A DNA stretch of 64,000 nucleotides from Burkholderiales bacterium (lineage in GTDB: Bacteria > Pseudomonadota > Gammaproteobacteria > Burkholderiales > Burkholderiaceae_F), in contig JADCGS010000024.1 in the NCBI GenBank assembly GCA_020248865.1, positions 33,000 through 96,999 on the forward strand, read 5' to 3'. The position numbers and the translations under genes were made by a program. The notes beneath the pieces are model-generated. The model had not been told where the DNA came from and did not search any database. It saw only the letters and a list, made by a program, of their open reading frames with translations. This document shows, in pieces, positions 35,468 through 44,697 of the stretch (the stretch's first letter is position 1; each line of letters starts with the position of its first letter).

Positions 35468-38170
35468 ATGAGCCCGCCGGGCCGCCCCAAGGGCGAATCC
35501 CCGAGCGCCCCGCGCGAGGACCGCTCCATGTTCCCGCCGGGCCGCCCCAACGGCAACGCCGCGAGCGCGCCGCGTGCGGCGGGGGCGCGCGGCGCCGTGC
35601 CCTGGTCCTGGCTGCTCGCCCACGTCATCGGCGGCTACGCGCGCCAGCACCCGCTGCGGGTGGCGGTGCAGGTGCTGGCCATCGCCATCGGCGTGGCGCT
35701 CGGCTACGCGGTGCATCTGATCAACGCCTCGGCGCTGGCGGAGTTTTCGTCGGCGGTGCGGCAGGTCACCGGGCAGGCCGATGCCTCGGTCACCGGCCCG
35801 CGCGAGGGCTTCGACGAGACGCTGTACGCCCGCGTGGCGGCCGACCCGGCGGTGGCGCTGGCCAGCCCCGTGCTGGAGCTCGAGCTGCCGCTGGTCGAGC
35901 CGGCGCGGCTGCGCGGCCGCTCGCTCACACTGGTCGGCGTCGACCCGTTTCGCATCGGTGCGCTCGCGCCGCAGTGGATCGGCGAGCCGATGGGCGACGG
36001 CGACCGCCGCTTTGCGCTGCTCGACGACGGCCTGTTCCTGTCGCCGGCGGCGCTGCAGGCGCTCGGCGTGCAGCCGGGCGACACCCTCACCGTGCAGGTG
36101 GGCGGGCGCACCCAGCCGCTGCGCGTGGCCGGGCGGCTGCCGGCGGCGCGCGAGGGCCACGTGGTCGCCGCGATGGACCTGGGCTTTGCGCAGTGGCGGC
36201 TCGACCGGCTCGGCCTGCTGTCGCGCATCGACCTGCAACTGGCGGCCGGCGCCTCGCTCGCCGAGCTGGCGCCGCGTCTGGCCCTGCCGCCGGGCGTGGC
36301 ACTGCAGCCGGCCGACGCCGCCGCCCAGCGCGCCTCCAACCTGTCGCGCGCCTACCGCGTCAATCTCAACGTGCTGGCGCTGGTGGCGCTGTTCACCGGC
36401 GCCTTCCTCGTCTACTCGCTGCAGGCGCAGGCGGTGCTGGCGCGGCGCACGCAGCTTGCCTTCCTGCGCGTGATCGGCACCACGCGGCGCGAGGTCGAGC
36501 GGCTGCTGCTGGCCGAGGCGGCCGTGCTCGGCGCCCTCGGTGCGCTGCTGGGCGTGGCGGGCGGGCTGGCCATCGCCGGCGCCGCGCTCAAGCTGCTCGG
36601 CGGCGACCTGGGCGGCGGCTACTTCGCCGGCGTAGCGCCGACGCTGGTGCTCAACCCCGGGCCGCTCGCGCTGTTCTTCGCGCTCGGCGTGGCGGCGGCC
36701 GTGGTCGGCGGCGGGCTGCCGGCACGCGAGGCAGCGCGCGCGCGCCCGGCGCTGGCGCTGAAGGCCGGCTCGGGGCTGGACCAGGAGAGCGAGGCGGCGC
36801 GCGCCTGGCCGGGGCTGGCGCTGGCGGCCCTCGCACTGCTGCTGCTGCAGGCGCGGCCGGTCGACGGCATTGCGCTCGGCGCCTACCTGGCGATCGCGCT
36901 GCTGCTGGTGGCCGCCATCCTGCTCAAGCCGCTGATCGCACCGCTGCTGTTCAAGCCGCTGGCACGCGCGGTGCAGCGCGCGGTGGCGCCGCGCGTGCCG
37001 CTGTGGCTGGCCGCCACGCGGCTGGCCGCCACGCCGCGCTTTGCGGCCATTGGCGCCGCCGGCATCGTTGCCAGCTTTGCGCTGATGGTGGCCATGGCCA
37101 CCATGGTCGCCAGCTTTCGCACCTCGGTGGACCAGTGGCTCGGCCGCGTGCTGCCGGCCGATGTCTACGTGCGCGCCGGCCCGGTGGCCGCGGGCGCGCT
37201 CGGCGCCACCACCGCCGCCTTTCCGGCGGCCGACCAGCAGGCGCTGGCCGGCCACCCGCAGGTCGAGCGCGCGGAGTTTGCGCGCAACGTCAAGGTTGCG
37301 CTCGACCCGGCGCGCGCCCCGGTGGCGCTGATCGCGCGGCCGGTGGACCGCGCCGCGCCCGAGCGCGTGCTGCCCATGACCGGCAGCGTGCGCCCGTGGC
37401 GCACGGGCGAGCCGCCGCCGGCCTGGGTGTCGGAGGCGATGGTCGAGATCTACGGGGCCGGCGTCGGCAGCACGCTGACGCTGCCGCTGGCGCGGCCCGA
37501 CGGCAGCGCGCTGGCGCAGCCGTTCATCGTCAGCGGCGTCTGGCGCGACTACGCGCGCCAGACCGGCGCGGTGATGATCGATGCGGCCGACTACGAGCGC
37601 CTGACCGGCCAGGACGCGCGCACCGAGGCGGCTTTGTGGCTCAGGCCCGGCGCCGTGCCGGCGCGCGTGATCGAGGAGCTGGCCGCCGCCCTGCAGGTCA
37701 GGACCGCCGAGTTCGCCCAGACCGGCGAGATCCGCGCCATCAGCCTGCGCATCTTCGACCGCAGCTTTGCCGTCACCTACGCGCTGGAGATCGTGGCCAT
37801 CGTGATCGGGCTGGTGGGCATCGGCGCGACCTTCTCGGCGCAGGCCATCGTGCGCACCAAGGAGTTCGGCGTGCTGCGACACGTCGGCGTGACGCGGCGG
37901 CAGGTGCTGGCGCTGCTGGCCATCGAGGGGCTGCTCATCACCCTGCTGGCCGTCGTGCTCGGACTGGCGGCGGGGCTGGCTGTGGCGTGGATCCTGGTGG
38001 CGGTGGTCAACCCGCAGTCGTTCTACTGGACCATGGACTTCCGCCTGCCCTGGGGGCTGGTGCTGGCGCTGGTGGCAGCACTGCTCGCGGCCGCCACCCT
38101 CACCGCCCTGCTGGCCGGGCGGCGCGCGGTCTCGGGCGAGGCGATCTACGCGGTGCGGGAGGACTGGTGA
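35468..38170 (+). CDS. FtsX-like ABC transporter permease
   Basis: 900 residues. One TM near 65-85 (LRVAVQVLAIAIGVALGYAV), a MacB-type periplasmic domain, then several TM pairs in FtsX arrangement, the last three after residue 770 (EIVAIVIGLVGIGATFSAQA). The first 40 residues contain two copies of a PPGRPK/N-type unit from a repeated DNA element, so the true start may be Met-21 at 35528 or later. Operon with the preceding ATPase; probably lipoprotein or lipid handling by analogy to AttFG. Substrate unknown. Confidence 0.88.
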   Translation: MSPPGRPKGESPSAPREDRSMFPPGRPNGNAASAPRAAGARGAVPWSWLLAHVIGGYARQHPLRVAVQVLAIAIGVALGYAVHLINASALAEFSSAVRQVTGQADASVTGPREGFDETLYARVAADPAVALASPVLELELPLVEPARLRGRSLTLVGVDPFRIGALAPQWIGEPMGDGDRRFALLDDGLFLSPAALQALGVQPGDTLTVQVGGRTQPLRVAGRLPAAREGHVVAAMDLGFAQWRLDRLGLLSRIDLQLAAGASLAELAPRLALPPGVALQPADAAAQRASNLSRAYRVNLNVLALVALFTGAFLVYSLQAQAVLARRTQLAFLRVIGTTRREVERLLLAEAAVLGALGALLGVAGGLAIAGAALKLLGGDLGGGYFAGVAPTLVLNPGPLALFFALGVAAAVVGGGLPAREAARARPALALKAGSGLDQESEAARAWPGLALAALALLLLQARPVDGIALGAYLAIALLLVAAILLKPLIAPLLFKPLARAVQRAVAPRVPLWLAATRLAATPRFAAIGAAGIVASFALMVAMATMVASFRTSVDQWLGRVLPADVYVRAGPVAAGALGATTAAFPAADQQALAGHPQVERAEFARNVKVALDPARAPVALIARPVDRAAPERVLPMTGSVRPWRTGEPPPAWVSEAMVEIYGAGVGSTLTLPLARPDGSALAQPFIVSGVWRDYARQTGAVMIDAADYERLTGQDARTEAALWLRPGAVPARVIEELAAALQVRTAEFAQTGEIRAISLRIFDRSFAVTYALEIVAIVIGLVGIGATFSAQAIVRTKEFGVLRHVGVTRRQVLALLAIEGLLITLLAVVLGLAAGLAVAWILVAVVNPQSFYWTMDFRLPWGLVLALVAALLAAATLTALLAGRRAVSGEAIYAVREDW

Positions 38171-38253
38171 GCGTGCGCCGCGATCCCCTCGTCCCGCTGC
38201 AGGCCGGCGATGCCCGACCGGCCCGCTGCAAGCGCGGCGTGCGCTGCGTCCCC

Positions 38254-38333
38254 GTCGCCCCGGCGCACGCCGGGGCCCAGCCCCAGTCCCAGTGGCTGCC
38301 GGCGCGCCCATCCGGCCTGCGCCGGGGCGACGC
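38254..38333. repeat. REP-like palindromes, GTCGCCCCGGCG type (pair)
   Basis: GTCGCCCCGGCGCACGCCGG at 38254 and an inverted partner GGCCTGCGCCGGGGCGAC at about 38313. Same family as those at 54229-54316 and 56773-56802. They lie between the permease and AttH-like genes. Confidence 0.75.
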
Positions 38334-38405
38334 CGCTGCGGATTCGGCCACGCGGTTCTTCCTGCCCGCCTTTGCGCTCAGCGCGTAAACCGAGGACCGC
38401 TCAGC

Positions 38406-39506
38406 ATGCTCCGCCGCCCCCTGCTGATCGCGCCTGCCCTCGCCCCGCTGGCTGCCCTCGCCCCACTTGCCGCCCACGCACGCCCTCAGTACCCGCAGGT
38501 GACGCCGCGGCCGCTGGTGTTTCCGCGCGACCATGGTGCCCACCCGGAGTACCGTACGGAGTGGTGGTACCTGACGGGGCTGCTGGAAGCCGGGGCGCAG
38601 CCGCTGGGCTTCCAGATCACCTTCTTCCGCGCCCGGCCCGAGATCGACGCGGCCAACCCGAGCCGCTTTGCCGCGCGCCAGCTCATCATCGCCCACGCCG
38701 CTATTGCCGACGCCGGCCGCGGCAGCCTGCTCAAGGACGAGCGCGTGGCGCGCGCCGGCTTTGACCTGGCGCTGGCAGCCGAGCACGACACCGACGTGCG
38801 CCTGGACCGCTGGCGCCTGGCGCGGCGGCCCGACGGCGCCTACGAGTGCGAAGCGCCGGCGCGCGGCTTTGCGCTGCGCTTCGTGGCGCGGCCCACCCAA
38901 CCGCTGCTGCTGCAGGGCGCGGCCGGCTTCTCGCAGAAGGGCCCGCGGCCCGAGCAGGCGAGCCACTACTACACGCAGCCGCAGCTCGCCGTGGAGGCCA
39001 CGCTGACCCGCGACGGCAGCCCGCGCACGCTGCGCGGCCTGGCCTGGCTCGACCACGAGTGGTCGAGCACGCTGCTCGACGAGCGCGCCGCCGGATGGGA
39101 CTGGATCGGCATGAACCTCGACGACGGCAGCGCGCTCACCGCCTTCGACATCCGGCCCGCGCCGGCGGCGGCCGGCGCCGACGGCCGCGCCCTCTGGGCC
39201 TATGCCTCGCTGCGCGCGCGCGGCGAGCAGCGCGTGCAGGTGTTCGGGCCGCAGGACGTGCGCTTCGAGCCCCTCGCGCAGTGGACCTCGCCGCGCACGC
39301 GCGCCCGCTGGCCGGTGGCGCAGCGGATCACCGTCGGCGGCCGCGTGTTCGAGACCGTGCCGCTGATGGCCGACCAGGAGCTCGACTCGCGCGCCTCCAC
39401 CGGCGCGGTCTACTGGGAAGGCGCCAGCCGCCTGCGCGAGGCCGGGCGCGAGGTGGGCCGCGGCTATCTGGAGATGACCGGCTACCTCGATGCCATTCGG
39501 CTCTAG
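38406..39506 (+). CDS. AttH-like / carotenoid 1,2-hydratase-family secreted protein
   Basis: 366 residues from the ATG at 38406, which starts a signal peptide (LLIAPALAPLAALAPLAAHA). YRTEWWYLTG followed by GFQITFFR, and later LDHEWSS and GWDWIGMNLDDG, mark the lipocalin-like CrtC/AttH family. Linked to the FtsX-like ABC genes as in the attEFGH type of locus, so it likely handles the same lipid-like substrate in the periplasm. It is unlikely to be a carotenoid enzyme, as no carotenoid genes are near. Confidence 0.85.
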   Translation: MLRRPLLIAPALAPLAALAPLAAHARPQYPQVTPRPLVFPRDHGAHPEYRTEWWYLTGLLEAGAQPLGFQITFFRARPEIDAANPSRFAARQLIIAHAAIADAGRGSLLKDERVARAGFDLALAAEHDTDVRLDRWRLARRPDGAYECEAPARGFALRFVARPTQPLLLQGAAGFSQKGPRPEQASHYYTQPQLAVEATLTRDGSPRTLRGLAWLDHEWSSTLLDERAAGWDWIGMNLDDGSALTAFDIRPAPAAAGADGRALWAYASLRARGEQRVQVFGPQDVRFEPLAQWTSPRTRARWPVAQRITVGGRVFETVPLMADQELDSRASTGAVYWEGASRLREAGREVGRGYLEMTGYLDAIRL

Positions 39507-39516
39507 GATGGCGGAC

Positions 39517-39552
39517 TTTCCTCCTCACCTTCCTCCTCACCTTCCTCCTCAC
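39517..39552. repeat. Three 12-bp tandem repeats upstream of the MAPEG gene
   Basis: Units of (C/T)TTCCTCCTCAC at 39517, 39529 and 39541, a pyrimidine tract with no coding role, ending 24 bp before the MAPEG start. Confidence 0.8.
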
Positions 39553-39575
39553 TTTCCGTTTCTGCAGGCCCTGCC

Positions 39576-39977
39576 ATGAACCTTGCCGCCTACGCCGCTC
39601 CGGCGCTCGTCACGCTCGCCATGCTCGCGCTGGTCTTCGGCTGCGCCGTGCAGGTGGGCCGGATGCGCGGTCGCCACCGGATCGATGCGCCGGCCATGAC
39701 CGGGCACCTGGAGTTGGACATCGCCGTGCGCGTACACGCCAACACGGTCGAGAACGCGCTGCTCGCCGTGCCGGCTCTGTGGCTGGCCGCGCTGTTCTTC
39801 AGCCCCGGGTGGGCCGCGGCGGCCGGCGCGGTGTGGGTGGCCGCGCGCCTGTGGTTCGCGCTGGCCTACCTGCGCGACCCCAAGAGGCGCGGCGGCGGCT
39901 TTCTCGGCGGCCTGCTGGCCTGGGCGGCGCTGATGCTGATGGCCGCCTGGGGCGCGCTGCGCGTCCTGCTCGGCTGA
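39576..39977 (+). CDS. MAPEG-family membrane protein
   Basis: 133 residues with four TM helices. RVHANTVENALLAVPALW is the MAPEG signature with Glu/Asn/Arg in the second helix. Family members are glutathione-dependent transferases or peroxidases in eukaryotes; the bacterial role is poorly known. It starts 69 bp after the AttH-like gene and ends 20 bp before the ABC exporter gene, so it may be co-transcribed. Confidence 0.85.
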   Translation: MNLAAYAAPALVTLAMLALVFGCAVQVGRMRGRHRIDAPAMTGHLELDIAVRVHANTVENALLAVPALWLAALFFSPGWAAAAGAVWVAARLWFALAYLRDPKRRGGGFLGGLLAWAALMLMAAWGALRVLLG

Positions 39978-39997
39978 GAGCGCCGCCAGCCGCCCGC

Positions 39998-41833
39998 ATG
40001 GCTGCCGCCGCCCCCGCCCCCAGCCCCACTCCGGCCAACGACGCCGCCGCCGCGCCGGCTGAACGCCGCCTGCGGCCGCTGCGCAGCCTGCTGCCTTACC
40101 TTGCACCGTACCGGCGGCAGATTGCGCTGGCGACGCTGTTCCTGCTGCTGGCGGCCGGCGCCACCCTGGCCTTCCCGTGGGCCGTACGGCTGCTCGTCGA
40201 CGGCGGCTTCAGCCTGCCGAGCGAGGCACCCGACGCTGCGCGGCTGGCCGCGGTGCGCGACGGCATGCTGCCGCTGTTCGTGGTCAGCGTGTTCCTCGGC
40301 GTGTTCACCGCCGCGCGCTTCTACATGGTGAGCTGGATCGGCGAGCGCGTCACTGCCGACCTGCGCCAGGCCGTCTACGCGCACGTGCTGCGCCAGAGCC
40401 CGCAGTTCTTCGAGACCGTCAAGACCGGCGAGGTGCTCAGCCGCCTGACCACCGACACCACCGTGGTGCAGAACGCGGTGGGCTCGAGCGTCAGCATGGG
40501 CCTGCGCAGCGCGGTCATGTGCGTGGGTGCGCTGGCGCTGCTGCTGGCCACCAATCCGCGGCTGGTGCTCACGGTGGCGGTGGTGATCGTGGCGGTGGTG
40601 CTGCCGGCGCTCGTGATCGGCCGGCGCGTGCGCAAGCTCTCGCGCGCCAGCCAGGACCGGATCGCCGATACCAGCGGCATCGCCGCCGAGGTGCTCAACG
40701 CCATCCCGGTGGTGCAGAGCTTCGTGCAGGAAGGCGCCGAGGCGCGGCGCTTCGCGGCGATGAACGAGCAGGCTTTCGCCACCGCCGTGCGGCGCACCGG
40801 CACGCGCGCCGCGCTGACCGCGTTTCTCATCATCGGCGTGTTCGGCTTCCTGCTGTGGGGCCTGTATGGCGGCGTGCAGTCGGTGATCGACGGGCGCACC
40901 TCCTGGGGCACGCTCACGCAGACCGCGCTGTACATCGCGCTGATTGCCTCCAGCGTCGCGGTGCTGGCCGAGGTCTGGGGCGACCTGCTGCGCGCCTCGG
41001 GGGCCACCGAGCGGCTGATGGAGCTGCTCGACACCCGCTCGCCCATCGCCGAGCCGGCACAGCCGATCGCGCTGCCCGCCGAGGGCGCCGGCGTGCGCGT
41101 GGCCTTCGACCAGGTGCGCTTTGCCTATCCCTCACGCCCCGGCGAACCGGTGCTGCGCGGGCTCGACTTCACCATCGAGGCCGGGCAGACCGTGGCGCTG
41201 GTCGGCCTGTCGGGTGCCGGCAAGACCACCGTGTTCCAGCTCCTGCAGCGTTTCTACGACGTGCAGGACGGCGCCATCCGCATCGACGGCATCGACGTGC
41301 GGCGGCCCAGCCTCGCGCAACTGCGCGCGCGCATCGCCGTGGTGCCGCAGGAGCCGGTGATCTTCTCCGGCAGCATTCTCGAGAACCTGCGCTACGGCCG
41401 ACCCGGCGCGAGCGACGACGAGGCGCTGGCGGTGGCGCGCGCCGCGTTCGTCGACGAGTTCGTGCAGCGGCTGCCCGAGGGCTACGCCACCTTCGTCGGC
41501 GAGCGCGGCCTGCGGCTGTCGGGCGGCCAGCGCCAGCGCATTGCCATTGCGCGCGCCATGCTCAAGGACGCGCCGCTGCTGCTGCTGGATGAAGCCACCA
41601 GCAGCCTCGACGCCGAGAGCGAGCGCGTGGTGCAGGCCGCGCTGGAGGCGGCCATGCGCGGACGCACCACCCTCGTCATCGCCCACCGCCTGGCCACCGT
41701 GCAGCGGGCCGATCGCATCGTCGTGCTCGACCGCGGCCAACTCGTCGACGCCGGCACCCACGCCGAGCTCGCCGCCCGCGGCGGCCTGTACGCCCGCCTC
41801 GCCGCCCTGCAGTTCGGCCCGATCGACACCTGA
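39998..41833 (+). CDS. MsbA-like ABC exporter (fused permease-ATPase)
   Basis: 611 residues from the ATG at 39998. Six TM helices (about 45-340) then the ATPase: Walker A GLSGAGKTT (K409), signature LSGGQRQRI, Walker B LLLLDEATSSLD. The family (MsbA/LmrA/BmrA type, TIGR02204-like) moves lipids or drugs across the inner membrane. The first 30 residues are Ala/Pro-rich. Repeats of GGGGTCAGACCCC begin at its stop codon. Confidence 0.9.
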   Translation: MAAAAPAPSPTPANDAAAAPAERRLRPLRSLLPYLAPYRRQIALATLFLLLAAGATLAFPWAVRLLVDGGFSLPSEAPDAARLAAVRDGMLPLFVVSVFLGVFTAARFYMVSWIGERVTADLRQAVYAHVLRQSPQFFETVKTGEVLSRLTTDTTVVQNAVGSSVSMGLRSAVMCVGALALLLATNPRLVLTVAVVIVAVVLPALVIGRRVRKLSRASQDRIADTSGIAAEVLNAIPVVQSFVQEGAEARRFAAMNEQAFATAVRRTGTRAALTAFLIIGVFGFLLWGLYGGVQSVIDGRTSWGTLTQTALYIALIASSVAVLAEVWGDLLRASGATERLMELLDTRSPIAEPAQPIALPAEGAGVRVAFDQVRFAYPSRPGEPVLRGLDFTIEAGQTVALVGLSGAGKTTVFQLLQRFYDVQDGAIRIDGIDVRRPSLAQLRARIAVVPQEPVIFSGSILENLRYGRPGASDDEALAVARAAFVDEFVQRLPEGYATFVGERGLRLSGGQRQRIAIARAMLKDAPLLLLDEATSSLDAESERVVQAALEAAMRGRTTLVIAHRLATVQRADRIVVLDRGQLVDAGTHAELAARGGLYARLAALQFGPIDT

Positions 41834-41975
41834 AAATCGGGGTCAGACCCCAATTTCCGCTGCCAGGACGGCAACGCAGCCAATAGGGGGCCGCAAAAAT
41901 CAGGGTCAGAAAAATTAGGGTCAGACCCCGATTTTTCCGAAATTGGGGCGAAATTGGGGTCTGACCCCAATTTTT
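41833..41975. repeat. Cluster of GGGGTCAGACCCC palindromes
   Basis: Three palindromes of the form AAATTGGGGTCTGACCCCAA (41833-41856, 41910-41937, 41951-41975) plus partial pieces. This motif is often found with REP-associated tyrosine transposases, but no transposase is present here. Probably non-coding; frames reading through it are artefacts. Confidence 0.85.
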
Positions 41976-42089
41976 CGCCAATTCTTCGGGGGCGGCAGGG
42001 GCGGGGGGTTGATCCATGGCGCACCGGGCGGCAGGCGGGGGCCTATCGTGGGGCTACGCGGCGGCGCCCTGCTGGCCCGCGCGCAACCC

Positions 42090-42389
42090 ATGAGCCACAA
42101 GCACGAGCAACTGCTGCGTACGCTGTTCCACGACCCGGTCAGCAACAACATCCACTGGCGGGAGGCGGAAAGCCTGCTCAACCACGTCGGCGCGGCGATG
42201 GAGTCGCTGGCGGGCGCGCGCATCCGCGTCAAGCTCAACCGTGCCGAGGGCATCCTGCACCGCCCGCACCACGGCAACACGCTCGACCGGCACGCCGTGA
42301 TGAACCTGCGCGAGTTCCTCGGCCGCGCCGGCGTCACGCCCTCGCTGTACGAGGAGCGCGAGCGCGTGCGCAGCCAGGGCGCCGACTGA
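42090..42389 (+). CDS. HicA-like small protein, solitary
   Basis: 99 residues from the ATG at 42090 (MSHKHEQLL); the open frame upstream only reads through the repeat cluster. IHWREAESLLNHVGAAME, then GILHRPHHGNTLDR and LREFLGRAGV, match the double-stranded-RNA-binding-like HicA fold with its conserved His. No hicB antitoxin gene is adjacent. Toxin activity is thus doubtful. Confidence 0.65.
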   Translation: MSHKHEQLLRTLFHDPVSNNIHWREAESLLNHVGAAMESLAGARIRVKLNRAEGILHRPHHGNTLDRHAVMNLREFLGRAGVTPSLYEERERVRSQGAD

Positions 42390-42623
42390 ACCGCCGCTGC
42401 CGGCCGTGCGCCCGCGCCGCCGACCCGCCAGACCGCTGCCGCTGGCGCGCCGCCCGCACGGCCAACTGGCCCGCCGCCGCCAGCGCGGCGCTTGCACCGC
42501 CGACCAGACCCCGCCGCCGGCAACTATCGCCGCCCCGTACACTGCACCTCGCAGCGGCGTTCGCGCGCCGGCCGCCGTGCCGCACGTGCGGCGCCCGATC
42601 ACACCGGCCACCCCTTTCCCACG

Positions 42624-43418
42624 ATGCGGCAGTACGAAGACTTCATGCGCCATGTGTTCGAGCATGGCGTCACCAAGACCGATCGCACCGGCACCGGCAC
42701 GCGCTCGGTGTTCGGCCACCAGATGCGCTTTGATCTGCGCGCCGGCTTTCCGCTCATCACCACCAAGAAACTGCACATGCGCTCGATCATCCACGAGCTG
42801 CTGTGGTTCCTGCGCGGCGAGAGCAACGTGCGCTACCTGCACGAGAACAAGGTCACCATCTGGGACGAGTGGGCGCGCGCCGACGGCGAACTCGGACCCG
42901 TCTATGGCGTGCAGTGGCGCAGTTGGCCCACGCCCGATGGCGGGCACATCGACCAGATCAGCCAGGTCGTCGAGCAGATCAAGAACAATCCGGACAGCCG
43001 GCGCCTGATCGTCAGCGCCTGGAACGTCAGTGACATCCCAAAGATGGCGCTGCCGCCCTGCCACCTGCTGTTCCAGTTCTACGTGGCCGAGGGGCGCCTG
43101 AGCTGCCAGCTCTACCAGCGCAGTTGCGACATCTTCCTGGGCGTGCCCTTCAACATCGCCAGCTACAGCCTGCTCACCCACATGGTGGCGCAGCAATGTG
43201 ACCTGGGCGTGGGCGACTTCGTGTGGACGGGCGGCGATTGCCACATCTACAGCAACCACTTCGAGCAGGTGCAAGAGCAACTGTCGCGCGAGCCGCGGCC
43301 GTACCCGCAGCTCACCATCAAGCGGCGGCCGGCGTCATTGTTCGAATACGCGTTCGAGGACTTTGAGTTCGTCGGCTACGACCCGCATCCGCATATCAAG
43401 GCGGCGGTGGCGGTTTAG
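42624..43418 (+). CDS. thyA: Thymidylate synthase
   Basis: 264 residues from the ATG at 42624 ([15 protein letters not shown]), the same length as E. coli ThyA. Converts dUMP to dTMP with methylene-THF. Nucleophile C146 in [12 protein letters not shown], folate/dUMP residues in [20 protein letters not shown]. Its stop (TAG 43416-43418) overlaps the stop of the opposing protease gene by 3 bases. In many relatives folA follows thyA directly; here 5-7 kb of other DNA lies between. Confidence 0.98.
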   Translation: MRQYEDFMRHVFEHGVTKTDRTGTGTRSVFGHQMRFDLRAGFPLITTKKLHMRSIIHELLWFLRGESNVRYLHENKVTIWDEWARADGELGPVYGVQWRSWPTPDGGHIDQISQVVEQIKNNPDSRRLIVSAWNVSDIPKMALPPCHLLFQFYVAEGRLSCQLYQRSCDIFLGVPFNIASYSLLTHMVAQQCDLGVGDFVWTGGDCHIYSNHFEQVQEQLSREPRPYPQLTIKRRPASLFEYAFEDFEFVGYDPHPHIKAAVAV

Positions 43419-44689
43419 GTACGACACCAACCAAGTCCCTCGAAGATCTCGCCAAAGACGGACAACGGGAGGATCCCAACGCCGCTGTCCATGTTTATCG
43501 GAATGATCGTGCGGCTTCCGTTCGCGCGCGCCGCCTCCCAATCCGGCAAAGCGGCACGACGCACACCAAAACGCCGCGGTCGCGGATCACGGAGCACGAT
43601 GTGGTCCTCGTCATCCAGCCTCATGATGCCGAGCACGGCATACGCATGCTGTGCCTTGATACGGTACCCCCGGTGCAGATCCTTACGGCGCGCCGATGCC
43701 GGCGTCCACGCACAGATCGGAATCTCCGCCACACCCATCGCCGACAGAAGCCGGGGCTTCGTGTACAGCCCCTTGGTCAAAAGATCGGTCAGCTGCCCTG
43801 GGCCGTTGTCGTATTGCAGGTCAGGACTTCCCCCGACCAACGCAACGATTCCGTCGCTTGGATCACCGAAGTTGTTCACGGCCTGAAACTGCTGAAAGCT
43901 CGGGTTGGTGCCGCGGTCCGACACCATCCCTGCCGACTGCATGACCCAGGCCTTCTCGACGAACGCGGGCCACAGTTCCCCTGTGCGCGCCCGGGAGTGC
44001 ATCGCTGAACCGTTTTTCCGGTTCACGGGCAAGTCCTCTTCAACCTCCAAGGTCGGCAGTGTGACGGTCTGCTTCGCGGGTCGGTCGAAATCGAAGAAGT
44101 GCCAGCGATGCCATGGTTGCACGGCGGAGCTGAAGCCGGTGCTTCCGAGCCGCAAGTTCCAGTCGTCAGCCGTGTCCGACGCCCATGCGACTGCGACCAT
44201 TGCTGAGACGAGCGAGCAGGTATTCCAGATACCTTGGATCGGTTCGTCATAACTCGCGTCACCGAGCTGACCAGCCGTTTGCGGGTACTGATACTCCCCA
44301 TTCGCACCGAACGGCGACGCAACGTGCGCAGGCGTCGAAGACACCGACGCCAGCAACGGGACAACATCCCCGACGACGGCGCCCAATCTGTCCAGCATCC
44401 GGTGGTAAGCCGACTGGAAGTCCTTGGGCACCGTCTTCAGCGCTTGCCGGACGGCTTGATCGACGCTTCCAAACGTCGACCCAAGCAAGTTGGCGTCGTC
44501 AAACAGATCAAGCAGTGTCGGCGCGTCAATGGTTGGCGCGAAAAACGCCTCAACGTCGTGGAACACTTCCCGCAGCGCGCCATCCTCGTCGGCAGGACCG
44601 AGCTCTTTTCCAAGGACGTACTCGGCAAGCGCAAGCGGATCCTGCCGCCACCGCAGCGGAACGCGTGGTCGCCCTTCACGCGGCACCAT
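43415..44689 (-). CDS. Calpain-like (C2 family) cysteine protease
   Basis: 424 residues. [14 protein letters not shown] gives Q152 and C158, spaced exactly as the oxyanion Gln and Cys of calpains. [13 protein letters not shown] is the calpain ELWP box. H348 (KAQHAYAV) and D368 (VLRDPRP) fill the His and Asn places; the usual Asn is Asp and the Trp after Cys is Ser. No signal peptide. The N-terminal 130 residues are an unknown helical domain. Last gene of a three-gene operon, starting 8 bp after the H1-like gene. GC bias is milder than in neighbours. Confidence 0.85.
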   Translation of the reverse strand: MVPREGRPRVPLRWRQDPLALAEYVLGKELGPADEDGALREVFHDVEAFFAPTIDAPTLLDLFDDANLLGSTFGSVDQAVRQALKTVPKDFQSAYHRMLDRLGAVVGDVVPLLASVSSTPAHVASPFGANGEYQYPQTAGQLGDASYDEPIQGIWNTCSLVSAMVAVAWASDTADDWNLRLGSTGFSSAVQPWHRWHFFDFDRPAKQTVTLPTLEVEEDLPVNRKNGSAMHSRARTGELWPAFVEKAWVMQSAGMVSDRGTNPSFQQFQAVNNFGDPSDGIVALVGGSPDLQYDNGPGQLTDLLTKGLYTKPRLLSAMGVAEIPICAWTPASARRKDLHRGYRIKAQHAYAVLGIMRLDDEDHIVLRDPRPRRFGVRRAALPDWEAARANGSRTIIPINMDSGVGILPLSVFGEIFEGLGWCRT

Positions 44690-44697
44690 GGCGGTCC

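Noticed and set aside
38406..39506. Carotenoid hydratase in a pigment pathway
   Set aside because: No carotenoid genes are near and the ABC context points to the AttH branch.
41943..42089. Extended N-terminus of the HicA-like protein
   Set aside because: These codons only translate the GGGGTCTGACCCC repeat and spacer.
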